From the NCBI GenBank assembly GCA_021827255.1, contig JAKAWO010000054.1, positions 1-12,342 of the forward strand: a DNA stretch of 12,342 nt, in the 5' to 3' direction. This document shows, one piece after another, positions 1 through 6,926 of the stretch. Both the position numbers and the translations under genes were made by a program. Below the pieces are notes generated by a model that was given only the letters and a program-made list of their open reading frames with translations, was not told the DNA's origin and searched no databases. This DNA is from Acidobacteriota bacterium. GTDB taxonomy: Bacteria > Acidobacteriota > Terriglobia > UBA7540. Numbering within the stretch: the first letter of the stretch is position 1; each line of letters starts with the position of its first letter.

Positions 1-345
1 CAGCAGGGCGGCTCGCCCACGAACCTTGCGTCGCGCGAGCCAGCGCGGGAAGTCATCGAGAGAAATCAGATCACGGTCGAGATGGCGGCGGCAGCCCGTG
101 GTTGTGCCCACCACCAGGGCGCGGTCGCCGATAGCGTCAAGAAGGCTCTCCGCGGCTCGGGCCGATTTCACCACGTGCTCCGCCCCCACCGCGGACCGCG
201 CTTCCTGCCACACCGGCTCGTAGGGAGCCACCACGACCAGGTCTTCAAGGCCAAAATTCGCCATCGCTCGCGCCGCGGCGCCAATGTTCAAGGGATTGCG
301 CGGCCGCACCAGCACGACTCGCCACGCCCATCGGTCGGTTCCCAT
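1..345 (-). CDS. trmJ: TrmJ/TrmH-family (SPOUT) RNA 2'-O-methyltransferase, N-terminal part
   Basis: The reading frame starts at ATG (345-343) and runs off the left edge after 115 codons without a stop, so only the N-terminal half is present; the family is usually about 240-260 residues. Residues 9-33 carry the family signature VVLVRPRNPLNIGAAARAMA followed by NFGL, and then the strand LVVVAPYEP. This is typical of the TrmJ group of SpoU/TrmH methyltransferases, which 2'-O-methylate the ribose at position 32 of tRNAs using S-adenosylmethionine. A second conserved stretch, ALVVGTTTG, is near residues 85-93. The knotted SAM-binding half would lie outside the window. There is no Shine-Dalgarno sequence before the ATG; instead a TAGAAT box sits 7 nt upstream, suggesting leaderless expression. 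It could act on rRNA rather than tRNA; the exact target is inferred. Confidence 0.85.
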   Translation of the reverse strand, partial: MGTDRWAWRVVLVRPRNPLNIGAAARAMANFGLEDLVVVAPYEPVWQEARSAVGAEHVVKSARAAESLLDAIGDRALVVGTTTGCRRHLDRDLISLDDFPRWLARRKVRGRAALL

Positions 346-352
346 GCAGCCG

Positions 353-358
353 ATTCTA
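353..358 (-). promoter_or_regulatory. Candidate -10 box for a leaderless trmJ transcript
   Basis: On the minus strand the hexamer TAGAAT (5 of 6 to TATAAT) ends 7 nt before the ATG of the methyltransferase gene. That would put the transcription start at or within a base of the start codon. No Shine-Dalgarno sequence is seen in the 20 nt before the ATG, and no good -35 hexamer lies 16-18 nt upstream. The pattern matches a TANNNT-type leaderless promoter, but the call rests on one hexamer and could be chance. Confidence 0.3.
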
Positions 359-412
359 CCAGTCCGGGAACGAAGGGGCGTTGGGTTGTTCGGCGGGCAA
401 TGGCGCCGCCAC

Positions 413-435
413 CGGCCTCGAGTTCGTCGAGGCTG
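413..435. repeat. Perfect 7-bp inverted repeat (hairpin) between two genes
   Basis: GCCTCGA (415-421), a 5-nt loop, and TCGAGGC (427-433) form a perfect hairpin about 40 bp beyond the stop codon of the 414-residue protein gene and 70 bp before the methyltransferase start. On the plus strand the stem can extend by a G-U and a C-G pair to 413-435. No T run follows on the minus strand, so it is not a standard intrinsic terminator. It may stabilise an mRNA 3' end or slow polymerase between the two genes. Confidence 0.4.
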
Positions 436-473
436 CCAGGGCACGAACGCTCCGCTCTAGGCTACGAATTGAG

Positions 474-1718
474 CTAGCGAGGATTCGGCGCCGCAGGCGG
501 CTGGGGATTTTGGTTGGGGCCGGCCACGCCAATCATTTTGATCTTGGACGTCGACTTGAATTGTTTGTAATCCGTGTAACGGATGATCTCCTTGATATGG
601 ACGGGGCCATTCGGAAAGTAAAGCGTGTCATCCGCCTCGGTAAACACGGGAAACCAGAATTTGCCGTCAATTTGTCGCCGCCACGTGCTAAAGTTGGGAA
701 AAAGGTTCTCACTATTTCCGTTGCGGATTTGGGGAACCTGCCGGCCCTCAGTCTTCACAATCTGCAAGTCGTGGTCATCCACATAGACCACGCCATCAAA
801 ATACTCGTGGTGCTTCTTGATGACCTTCGGGCTCACGCGAAAGACGTAGGCGGTCAGTTTGTCGAGCGGCACGTGGCCGAGATAACGGATATTGTACTCG
901 GGAAGCTCGTCGGTCGTCACGACGAACGGCTGGGTGTGCCGCATCTGGTACATGTCCTGCTCGGTCATCAGCACCCCTTTGAGGTCGCCGGTTGGAGCAT
1001 AGGTGACGCGCTCAATGCGGTGGCCGTTGTCATCGTAGAGAATGTCCCAATCCTGTTCCCACGTGCCATCCACACGGTCGTCGGCATCGAGGGTCTCAAC
1101 CCGGTTGATTTGATGGTAGGTGTAATCATTCCTGGCCGCCTTAAACAACGCCTCCTTGGCAGTGAAGGTCTGAATGATCTTCTGAATCTCGGCCGGGCTC
1201 GGGTCGGTCAGCTTGGGCGGTGGCGATTCCTTGGCCGGCGCCGCAGCCTGCGAGTGGGTAGCGAGCATCGCCGGCCCCGAGGGTGCCGGGTGGCTGCCCA
1301 GGCTTGCCATCACCTGCTCGACTTTTTTCTGCGCGGGCGAAGGCGGCGGGCCGGAGGTTTGCCGCGCTCCCGGCAAGGCGGACCGCGCCACGGGCGTTGA
1401 CCTCCGCATGGCCGGAGCGGCGGGCGGCGGAGCGGCCGAGTAAAGCTGGTCAGAGATTTTTTGGATTTCTTTGATCAGTTCGGGCGTGGCGCCTTTTTTT
1501 TGGAACTCTTTGGCGAGGGCGGAAGTCATCATAAAGCTCACTCCGCGCTCCGCCACCAGAGTCATGATCTTTTGAGGCGACGCGCCGGCGGTCAGCAGGA
1601 GGTCAATTTCATCCTTGGTCAAAGGCCCGGCGGAAATCAGAGACAAAGCGGCCCACAGAATGGCCAGGGCCGCTAACGCGCCACACCTAAACGCTCGTTG
1701 AAGCTTCCGATCCATCAT
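474..1718 (-). CDS. Exported protein of unknown function, acidobacterial type, LolA-like C-terminal region possible
   Basis: The 414-residue protein has a signal peptide at about 1-31 (a basic start, then ALAALAILWAALSLISAG), so it probably acts in the periplasm or outer membrane. Residues about 32-88 (LTKDEIDLLLTAGASPQKIM onward) form a small helical module of a kind I associate with acidobacterial exported proteins. A Pro/Ala-rich linker follows at about 90-175. The C-terminal part, about 176-395, alternates beta strands and aromatics (YVFRVSPKVIKKHHEYFDG, VVYVDDHDLQIVKTEGR, FWFPVFTEADDTLYF). This recalls the beta half-barrel of LolA-type outer-membrane lipoprotein-sorting proteins, though I cannot confirm the fold. 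The tail is Pro/Asn-rich. There are two ATG codons in a row (1718 and 1715); GAGGGG touches the first, so the second has better spacing. The stop is TAG. No enzyme motif was recognised. Confidence 0.85.
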   Translation of the reverse strand: MMDRKLQRAFRCGALAALAILWAALSLISAGPLTKDEIDLLLTAGASPQKIMTLVAERGVSFMMTSALAKEFQKKGATPELIKEIQKISDQLYSAAPPPAAPAMRRSTPVARSALPGARQTSGPPPSPAQKKVEQVMASLGSHPAPSGPAMLATHSQAAAPAKESPPPKLTDPSPAEIQKIIQTFTAKEALFKAARNDYTYHQINRVETLDADDRVDGTWEQDWDILYDDNGHRIERVTYAPTGDLKGVLMTEQDMYQMRHTQPFVVTTDELPEYNIRYLGHVPLDKLTAYVFRVSPKVIKKHHEYFDGVVYVDDHDLQIVKTEGRQVPQIRNGNSENLFPNFSTWRRQIDGKFWFPVFTEADDTLYFPNGPVHIKEIIRYTDYKQFKSTSKIKMIGVAGPNQNPQPPAAPNPR

Positions 1719-1812
1719 CCCCTCATACGGAACGGCTACTCTGGCAGATCATCCTTCAACAATAGACACGAAATCCCGCCTTGGAGTTGTATGGGCACAG
1801 CGAACCGGCCCC

Positions 1813-1857
1813 CCGAGCGGGGTGCGAGTGCCACGGCCCTAAATGCCCGCCGCTCGG
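1813..1857. repeat. 8-bp inverted repeat downstream of the 47-residue ORF
   Basis: CCGAGCGG (1813-1820) and CCGCTCGG (1850-1857) are perfect inverted arms with a 29-nt spacer. They lie about 45-90 bp past the stop of the small ORF on the minus strand, and upstream of the exported-protein gene. No T run follows on either strand, so termination is doubtful. Apart from this, I see nothing in 1719-1903. Confidence 0.3.
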
Positions 1858-1903
1858 CAGATATTTGTCCAAAGCCTGCTTCCTGGCGGTTTTGGGACTG
1901 GGA

Positions 1904-2047
1904 TTAGCGGGCGCGCCGCCGGTTCTTGAGCCGATGACGCCGGAGTTTGCGGGGGTTCCGCTTAGGCTTGGAGATGGCAAAGGTAGTTGGTCCGACTCGC
2001 TGAACTTTCCAGATTTCTTGAGTGGCGTGGGTTTCCGATTTTTCCAT
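1904..2047 (-). CDS. Small, strongly basic protein of 47 residues, unknown function
   Basis: The frame starts at ATG (2047-2045) and ends at TAA (1906-1904). The protein begins MEKSETHATQEIWKVQRVG and ends in a tail from K27 to R47 with 13 Lys/Arg among 21 residues; overall it has 10 Arg, 6 Lys and 3 Glu. There is no signal peptide or hydrophobic stretch. An AGGGG sequence (2058-2062) lies 10 nt before the ATG, and a promoter candidate (TTGTTT-17-TAGAAT, 2149-2177) lies about 100 bp upstream, so it seems to be its own unit. The tail suggests nucleic-acid or ribosome binding, loosely like very short ribosome-associated proteins, but I recognise no family. A longer overlapping frame (1756-1980, minus) is less convincing because it has no ribosome site and a composition unlike its neighbours. 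Whether this ORF is real depends on conservation. Confidence 0.5.
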   Translation of the reverse strand: MEKSETHATQEIWKVQRVGPTTFAISKPKRNPRKLRRHRLKNRRRAR

Positions 2048-2148
2048 AGCGCTTTATCCCCTATCTTCGCATGGCAAGCTACGCTAAGCGGCGTTCAAGA
2101 ATTCCAGAGGCGATGTGATTTTCTAGCGACCTTCACGCCCCATATAGA

Positions 2149-2177
2149 ATTCTAATGTTGGACGCAGAATAAAACAA
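2149..2177 (-). promoter_or_regulatory. Sigma-70-type promoter candidate for the 47-residue ORF
   Basis: On the minus strand TTGTTT (2177-2172) and TAGAAT (2154-2149) are separated by exactly 17 nt. The -10 box matches 5 of 6 and the -35 box 3 of 6. Transcription would start near 2142, giving a leader of about 95 nt before the ATG at 2047. The -35 box is also the T run of the terminator of the upstream gene, so the two signals are fused. Confidence 0.45.
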
Positions 2178-2190
2178 GGCTGCCGCCTTG
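2167..2190 (-). terminator. Rho-independent terminator of the LMF-family gene
   Basis: On the minus strand CAAGGC (2190-2185), loop GGCA, and GCCTTG (2180-2175) form a perfect 6-bp stem with a tetraloop, followed directly by TTTTATT. It lies about 45 nt after the stop codon of the membrane protein gene at 2235. This is a standard intrinsic terminator layout, with a short stem preceded by more GC-rich DNA. Confidence 0.75.
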
Positions 2191-2234
2191 CGGCCGGCCG
2201 GCTCAGGGCGAATCTCGAACGTCGTTGTTGAAAA

Positions 2235-3857
2235 TCAATGGGGCGTCGAGGACCCACTCGGCCACTCGAAGCCCACGATTTCACCGTTTTTCCGGCGTTC
2301 GAGGATCGGCGAGTACAGTCCCAGCAGCTTGCGCCGCCACCACTTTCCGGTCACGCGTCTCTGTTGGAGATTGGTGAACCAGTATTGCCAGAGAACGGCG
2401 CGGATGAACCGAGGCGGCTTTTTTGCAAACGGATTCGAGCGGAACAGCGCCAGCACGCTAGGATCATTTTCGAGCAGCAACTCTTCGGCGCGGACCACCC
2501 AAGGATTGGCTTCCCAAGGCTCGAGCGAAGCGAACCACAGGTTCCACTCGAAGCGCGGCTGATAAGGCGCATAAATGCCAGGCGGCTGACGCGGGTCCTG
2601 CGGCTTGTAACGGAACGGATAAGGAATCCAGGTGACGCCGTCTCGTGAGCCTTGAAATTCAATCTCATAACGCCCGTGGGTCATCACGGCAAATAAACCG
2701 TAGCGATTGGCAAAGCGGAACGGTTCGAGAAGAGTAATAGGAGTGGCGGGCAATGGAAGCCAAGGAACCAGCATCAGCAAAAGCAGCGCCGTGGTGGCAT
2801 AGAAAATCCAGGTGAGAAAGAAAGTCGGCACAAACAACTTGATCCAGGCGAGAACGGGATTTTCCGGCTTCGGGGCGCTTCCGAGGCCCCCCTCGGCTGA
2901 CGCCGCCGGCTTCCCAGCGCCCAGCCTTCCGAGCCAGCTTTTGGCTCGGGCCAGGCCGCCCCACGCAAAGGCACTTTTGAAAAATCGGTCGTCCAGCAGA
3001 AGAAATCCGAGAAACAGAACCAGGTAATTGAGGAAGGCGTAGTTGGCCGTCAGGATGATTCCGATTTGAAAAGGCGTCAGAATGAGGAAACACACAATGC
3101 GGTAGCGGCGCGGCAGAAGAAACATCCAGCAAAGGCCGAGTTCGGCGATCAGCGTGAACAGTGTTAGCCCCCTTTGAATGGCCTGAGGCAATTGCTCGGC
3201 GTACCAGCCGATCCAGGTGGGCAGCGGGCCGTTCTGAAAATAGTGATTCATGGCGGTCAAGTGTCGCCACTCGGGATCGTGGCTGGCCAGCTTGGCCACG
3301 CCGGACTCGAAGTAGATTCGAAACCATTCCCACTGAAGCAGGAAAAGGCTGGCGCGCGAGGGCGCGTGACGTTCGCCCAATCCCGGGCGCCAGCCCGGCG
3401 GCGCGAAAAACAGGCAAATGAAACCGGCTTCGAGCAACATGCCGTCCGATTGAAAATCGGCGAAGTCGCGAGCCGCCGCAACAAAGGAAAGAAACGCCAC
3501 TAGGCAAATGAAAATCGAGCCGCGCGGCGAGACATTGAAGAAAAGCAACACCGACGCCACGAGCCCCGCCCAAACGAGAACGCGCATGGCTTCGCTTCCG
3601 CTTCCCAGCCACAGCAGCGTGGGCGCAAACCAGTAACGGTCAAGTCCGGTGTGGTGAGCGAGATAGCTGAGATAATCGCGCGCCGGAAGAATCCCGTTGG
3701 GGCCGATCATGCCCTCGATTTGAAAGGCCAGCGAGTAAAAGGCGGAAAAGAAAATCGCGCCGAGGGCGCGAAGAAAGATCCAGCGTGGCCAGAGATGTCC
3801 CGCGCCTTCCGCCTGCCCGAAAAGCCAGCCGAGAACTTTTTTTGCGAATGCTCCCAT
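2235..3857 (-). CDS. Lipase maturation factor (LMF1) family integral membrane protein
   Basis: From the ATG at 3857 the protein is 540 residues. It begins with a short cytoplasmic part, then WPRWIFLRALGAIFFSAFYS and IGPNGILPA, the N-terminal hallmark of the LMF1 family. Roughly nine hydrophobic segments follow. The central conserved block includes WEWFRIYFESGVAKLASHDP and then WRHLTAMNHYFQNGPLPTWIGW. The soluble C-terminal part carries NRYGLFAVM, EFQGSRDGVTWIPYPFRYKP and a PRFEWNLWFASLEPW stretch, all family features. In animals LMF1 helps fold secreted lipases in the ER; the role of bacterial members is unknown to me. An in-frame upstream ATG at 4001 would add 48 Arg/Pro-rich residues unlike the family and would run through the divergent promoter region, so I prefer 3857, although its ribosome site is weak. 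The gene ends at a good terminator and diverges from a secreted glycosidase. Confidence 0.9.
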   Translation of the reverse strand: MGAFAKKVLGWLFGQAEGAGHLWPRWIFLRALGAIFFSAFYSLAFQIEGMIGPNGILPARDYLSYLAHHTGLDRYWFAPTLLWLGSGSEAMRVLVWAGLVASVLLFFNVSPRGSIFICLVAFLSFVAAARDFADFQSDGMLLEAGFICLFFAPPGWRPGLGERHAPSRASLFLLQWEWFRIYFESGVAKLASHDPEWRHLTAMNHYFQNGPLPTWIGWYAEQLPQAIQRGLTLFTLIAELGLCWMFLLPRRYRIVCFLILTPFQIGIILTANYAFLNYLVLFLGFLLLDDRFFKSAFAWGGLARAKSWLGRLGAGKPAASAEGGLGSAPKPENPVLAWIKLFVPTFFLTWIFYATTALLLLMLVPWLPLPATPITLLEPFRFANRYGLFAVMTHGRYEIEFQGSRDGVTWIPYPFRYKPQDPRQPPGIYAPYQPRFEWNLWFASLEPWEANPWVVRAEELLLENDPSVLALFRSNPFAKKPPRFIRAVLWQYWFTNLQQRRVTGKWWRRKLLGLYSPILERRKNGEIVGFEWPSGSSTPH

Positions 3858-3976
3858 CGCCGGAGGCCATTGTACCGGCACGGGGAGGGCGCGTGCCGAA
3901 TTTATCGGAGGAATCGTTTTCAAGGCCCTCTTGCGCTGCTCGAAGCGCTCGGGCAGCGCCCCGCGCGGCCGCGGCC

Positions 3977-4006
3977 TTGCCTTTGCACAAAGCACAGGCA
4001 TAGACT
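3977..4006 (+). promoter_or_regulatory. Promoter candidate with inverted repeat, upstream of the GH2 gene
   Basis: TTGCCT (3977-3982) and TAGACT (4001-4006) are spaced 18 nt apart, each 4 of 6 to consensus; transcription would start near 4013 with a leader of about 70 nt. Between the boxes lies CTTTG-CA-CAAAG (3981-3992), an inverted repeat placed like an operator, with outer TGCC/GGCA arms adding partial symmetry. If real, a repressor bound here would block the glycosidase gene. Both the promoter and the operator are inferred. Confidence 0.35.
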
Positions 4007-4082
4007 CAGGCCCATGCTGCGGCGGGCAGCCCGCATGATTTGAAAGCCGACGCCAGCCAGCGGACTGCGAGGAGACGAACAG

Positions 4083-6881
4083 ATGGCTTCAAAGTTGTTG
4101 CGATGGGGAGTTCCGACAGCGTTGGTTGTTTTTCTCTGGCTCAGCTTCGGCCCCGGCGCGCACTGCCAGTCGCCGGCGCCCGCCTTCCATATCTCCCTGG
4201 ATGGTGAATGGGACTTTCTACGCGATCCATCAGGCAGGCTCAAATGGGCTAATCTGGCCGCCGCACCGGGCGTTCGCGCCATCCGCGTGCCGTCTTCATG
4301 GCAGACGCAGTTTGCGGACTTGCGCGACTATGCGGGGGTAGCGTGGTATTGGCGGTCGTTTGAGGCGCCTCCGCTCAAAACGAATCAAGTTGTCATTTTG
4401 CACTTTGGCGCGGTGGACTATCGCGCCGTTGTCTATGTGAACGGACGCGAGGCGGGTTCGCATGATGGCGGCTACTTGCCGTTCCATTTTGACGTGACCT
4501 CCCTGCTCCACGCCGGCAAAAACCAGGTTGCGGTGCGGGTAACTGATCCCGCGCCCGGCCATCCGGTCGAAGGCGTCCATTACTCTCAAATCCCGCACGG
4601 CAAACAGGACTGGTACGTTGAGACGAGCGGCCTTTGGCAAAGCGTCACCCTGGAAATCCGCCCGCGAACCCATTGGGGCGTGGTTCACATCACGGCGCCG
4701 GCGAGCGGAGATTTCCGCATTCAGGCTCGCGTCGAGCATCCGCCTTCGCTCAGCCACATGGGCCCGCCGCTGACCGCGCAGGCGAGGATCGTCGATCCCA
4801 ATGGGAAGATGGTCTGGCAGGCGCTCGGGACGCTGAATCCCGAACAAGGCGCGATCGAGTTTTCCGGCAGCGTGTCGCCGCCGAGCTTGTGGAGTCCGAA
4901 CCATCCGGCGCTCTACACGCTGCGCCTCAGCTTGAGCTCGGGCGACGACGAAACCTATCACTTTGGATTCCGAACTTTTCAGGCGCTCAATGGCAAATTC
5001 TATTTGAACGGCAAAGTCATTTACTTGCGGGGGGCGCTCGATCAAAATTTTTATCCTGAAACCGGCTACACGCCGCCATCGCTCAGTTACATTGAGCGCG
5101 AAATGCGCGAGGCCAAAGCCCTCGGCTTGAACCTCTTGCGCTGCCATATTGACGTGCCCGACCCGCGTTATCTCGAGGCGGCCGACGAAACCGGCATGCT
5201 GATTTGGTACGAGATTCCGAATTGGGACAAGCTGACGCCGGATTCGGAATCGCGCGCGCTTGCAACATTGCGCGGCATGGTGAGGCGCGACTGGAATCAT
5301 CCTTCGATCGTTCAGATGAGCATCATCAACGAAAGCTGGGGCGCAAACCTGAAAAAGGCGAGCGACCGGGCCTGGCTCAAAAGAACATGGAAGCAGGCGA
5401 AGAAAATGGTTCCCGGCTGGTTGGTGGATGACAATAGTCCGTGCTGCAACAATTTCCACGTCGTCACGGATGTCGCCGACTTCCACGATTACGACGCGAT
5501 TCCGGATCACGCCGCCGCCTTCGATCGGTTCGTCGCCGAGCTCGCCGCGCGCCCCAAATGGCTGTTCAGTCCGTATGGCGACGCCCAGCCCACGGGCCGA
5601 GAGCCGCTGATGCTTTCGGAGTTTGGCAATTGGGGCTTGCCGGTTGTGCCCACGCCGCGGCCGTGGTGGTTTTCGCGATCCTTCAACGGCCAGCGCATCA
5701 CGCTGCCCGCGGGGTTCAGCAAGCGATTTGAGGAGTACGGCTACGATTCGCTGTTCCCGAGCCTTCGGGCTTTGAGCCTCGCCACGCAATGGCACGAGTT
5801 CCGCGCCCTGCAATACGAAATGGGAAGCCTGCGGAGGCATCCGCAAATCCAAGGTTACGTGATCACGGAGCTCTGCGACACAGACTGGGAGTCGAATGGG
5901 TTGATGGATGCCTGGCGGCATCCAAAGGTGTTCGCAGCGCGCCTGGCCGCGATCAATCAGGATGATTCTCTGGCGCTGCGCTCGCGCAGCCGGAATTTTT
6001 ATTCTGGGAGCGCCGTGAACTTGACCGGCTATTTTTCGCATTATAGAGAGGGCGACGCGAAGGGCGCGCGGCTGGAATGGCGCCTGGCGGGAACAGCGCT
6101 CGGAGGAAGCGCGGCCTTGCCCGCAGTGCCTCCGGGAGCGGTCACCGCGCCGGTTGAAATCGCGTTCAGCGCGCCCGCCGTCAGCGCGCCGGCGCACGGA
6201 GTTCTGAAAGCCGAGGTGACCCAAAAGGGAAAGGTCCTTGCTACAAATTCGTTCGACTTGTTTTTCTATCCGCGCGCGCGGCCCGCGTCGCCGCCTGCGG
6301 TTGAATTCGATGGCTTCACGGGCAAGCTGCGACCTCTCGCCCTAGCGATGCGGCGCCGCGGTTATCGAGGGCCGTCGCCGGGCGCGCCAGGCGCGGTTCT
6401 GATCGCCTCGCGCCTTGACTCTCGCGCCCAGGAAGCGTTGGCCGCGGGCGGACGCGTGATTTTGCTGGCGACCGAACCACAAACGATTTCGTCGGCCGTC
6501 CGCGTGATGGCCCGCAAGGGCAACTTGAGCGGCGATTGGATCTCGGACTTTCCTTGGATCCGCAAAAGTCAGCCCCCTTTCGAAGGCATTGGCTTCAGCA
6601 CGCTCCAAGGCTTCGAGTCGGAAGCCGTCACTCCGCCGGCGGTCGTGCGGGGGATTCCGCCGCAGGACTTCAAAGATGTTTTGGCGGGAATGTTTTACGG
6701 CTGGCTGCGCCAGAACGTCGGAACGCTGGTCCAAGCGCGATACGGCAAAGGCCGGCTGTTGATTTGCACGTTCGCCCTCAGCTCAGGCTACGGGCGCGAC
6801 CCTTACGCCACAACCCTCCTCGACCAGCTTATCCGATATGCGGCTTCGGATTTTGGGCCGCAGTTCAAGATCGCGCCTTGA
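4083..6881 (+). CDS. Secreted glycoside hydrolase family 2 (beta-galactosidase/beta-glucuronidase-like)
   Basis: This 932-residue protein starts at ATG 8 nt after GAGGAG (4069-4074). A signal peptide covers about residues 1-29, ending AHC-QS, so it is exported. The jelly-roll sugar-binding domain (about 36-195) opens with ISLDGEWDFLRDP and includes YVNGREAGSHDGGYLPFHFD. An Ig-like domain follows (about 196-305), then the TIM barrel (about 306-600). The acid/base glutamate is E417 in SIINESWG, and the nucleophile is E513 in LMLSEFGNWG. Beyond the barrel an Ig-like segment and a C-terminal alpha/beta region (about 745-925, with AVLIASRLDS and YGKGRLLICTF) resemble the accessory domains of large GH2 enzymes. 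It should cleave beta-linked sugars from plant or microbial glycans in the periplasm or outside the cell; the exact sugar cannot be read from the sequence. It is monocistronic, diverges from the LMF gene and converges on the aminotransferase gene. Confidence 0.92.
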   Translation: MASKLLRWGVPTALVVFLWLSFGPGAHCQSPAPAFHISLDGEWDFLRDPSGRLKWANLAAAPGVRAIRVPSSWQTQFADLRDYAGVAWYWRSFEAPPLKTNQVVILHFGAVDYRAVVYVNGREAGSHDGGYLPFHFDVTSLLHAGKNQVAVRVTDPAPGHPVEGVHYSQIPHGKQDWYVETSGLWQSVTLEIRPRTHWGVVHITAPASGDFRIQARVEHPPSLSHMGPPLTAQARIVDPNGKMVWQALGTLNPEQGAIEFSGSVSPPSLWSPNHPALYTLRLSLSSGDDETYHFGFRTFQALNGKFYLNGKVIYLRGALDQNFYPETGYTPPSLSYIEREMREAKALGLNLLRCHIDVPDPRYLEAADETGMLIWYEIPNWDKLTPDSESRALATLRGMVRRDWNHPSIVQMSIINESWGANLKKASDRAWLKRTWKQAKKMVPGWLVDDNSPCCNNFHVVTDVADFHDYDAIPDHAAAFDRFVAELAARPKWLFSPYGDAQPTGREPLMLSEFGNWGLPVVPTPRPWWFSRSFNGQRITLPAGFSKRFEEYGYDSLFPSLRALSLATQWHEFRALQYEMGSLRRHPQIQGYVITELCDTDWESNGLMDAWRHPKVFAARLAAINQDDSLALRSRSRNFYSGSAVNLTGYFSHYREGDAKGARLEWRLAGTALGGSAALPAVPPGAVTAPVEIAFSAPAVSAPAHGVLKAEVTQKGKVLATNSFDLFFYPRARPASPPAVEFDGFTGKLRPLALAMRRRGYRGPSPGAPGAVLIASRLDSRAQEALAAGGRVILLATEPQTISSAVRVMARKGNLSGDWISDFPWIRKSQPPFEGIGFSTLQGFESEAVTPPAVVRGIPPQDFKDVLAGMFYGWLRQNVGTLVQARYGKGRLLICTFALSSGYGRDPYATTLLDQLIRYAASDFGPQFKIAP

Positions 6882-6926
6882 GGGCGCTTCGGGCGGTCCA
6901 GCGCCGCCGCCCCCGTGGAGCAGCGC

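Noticed and set aside
381..1400. 339-codon plus-strand frame opposite the exported-protein gene
   Set aside because: It is antisense to a gene with a signal peptide and clear domain layout. It has no ribosome site and its product is a mirror-like low-information sequence.
1756..1980. 74-residue minus-strand frame overlapping the small basic ORF
   Set aside because: It has no ribosome site, its Gly/Pro/Ser-rich sequence has no pattern, and the 47-residue frame has better start signals.
2665..3612. 315-codon minus-strand frame inside the LMF gene
   Set aside because: It is out of frame with the LMF protein, whose family motifs run through the whole region. Its composition is Arg/Ser-rich with no motif.
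4296..6224. 642-codon open frame on the minus strand opposite the GH2 gene
   Set aside because: It is the antisense shadow of a well-supported gene in GC-rich DNA. Its product is Arg/His/Pro-rich with no recognisable domain.
6882..6926. GGCGCT/AGCGCC inverted repeat between the convergent GH2 and aminotransferase genes as a bidirectional terminator
   Set aside because: The 6-bp arms have an 11-nt loop and there is no T run on either strand, in very GC-rich DNA where such pairs arise easily.
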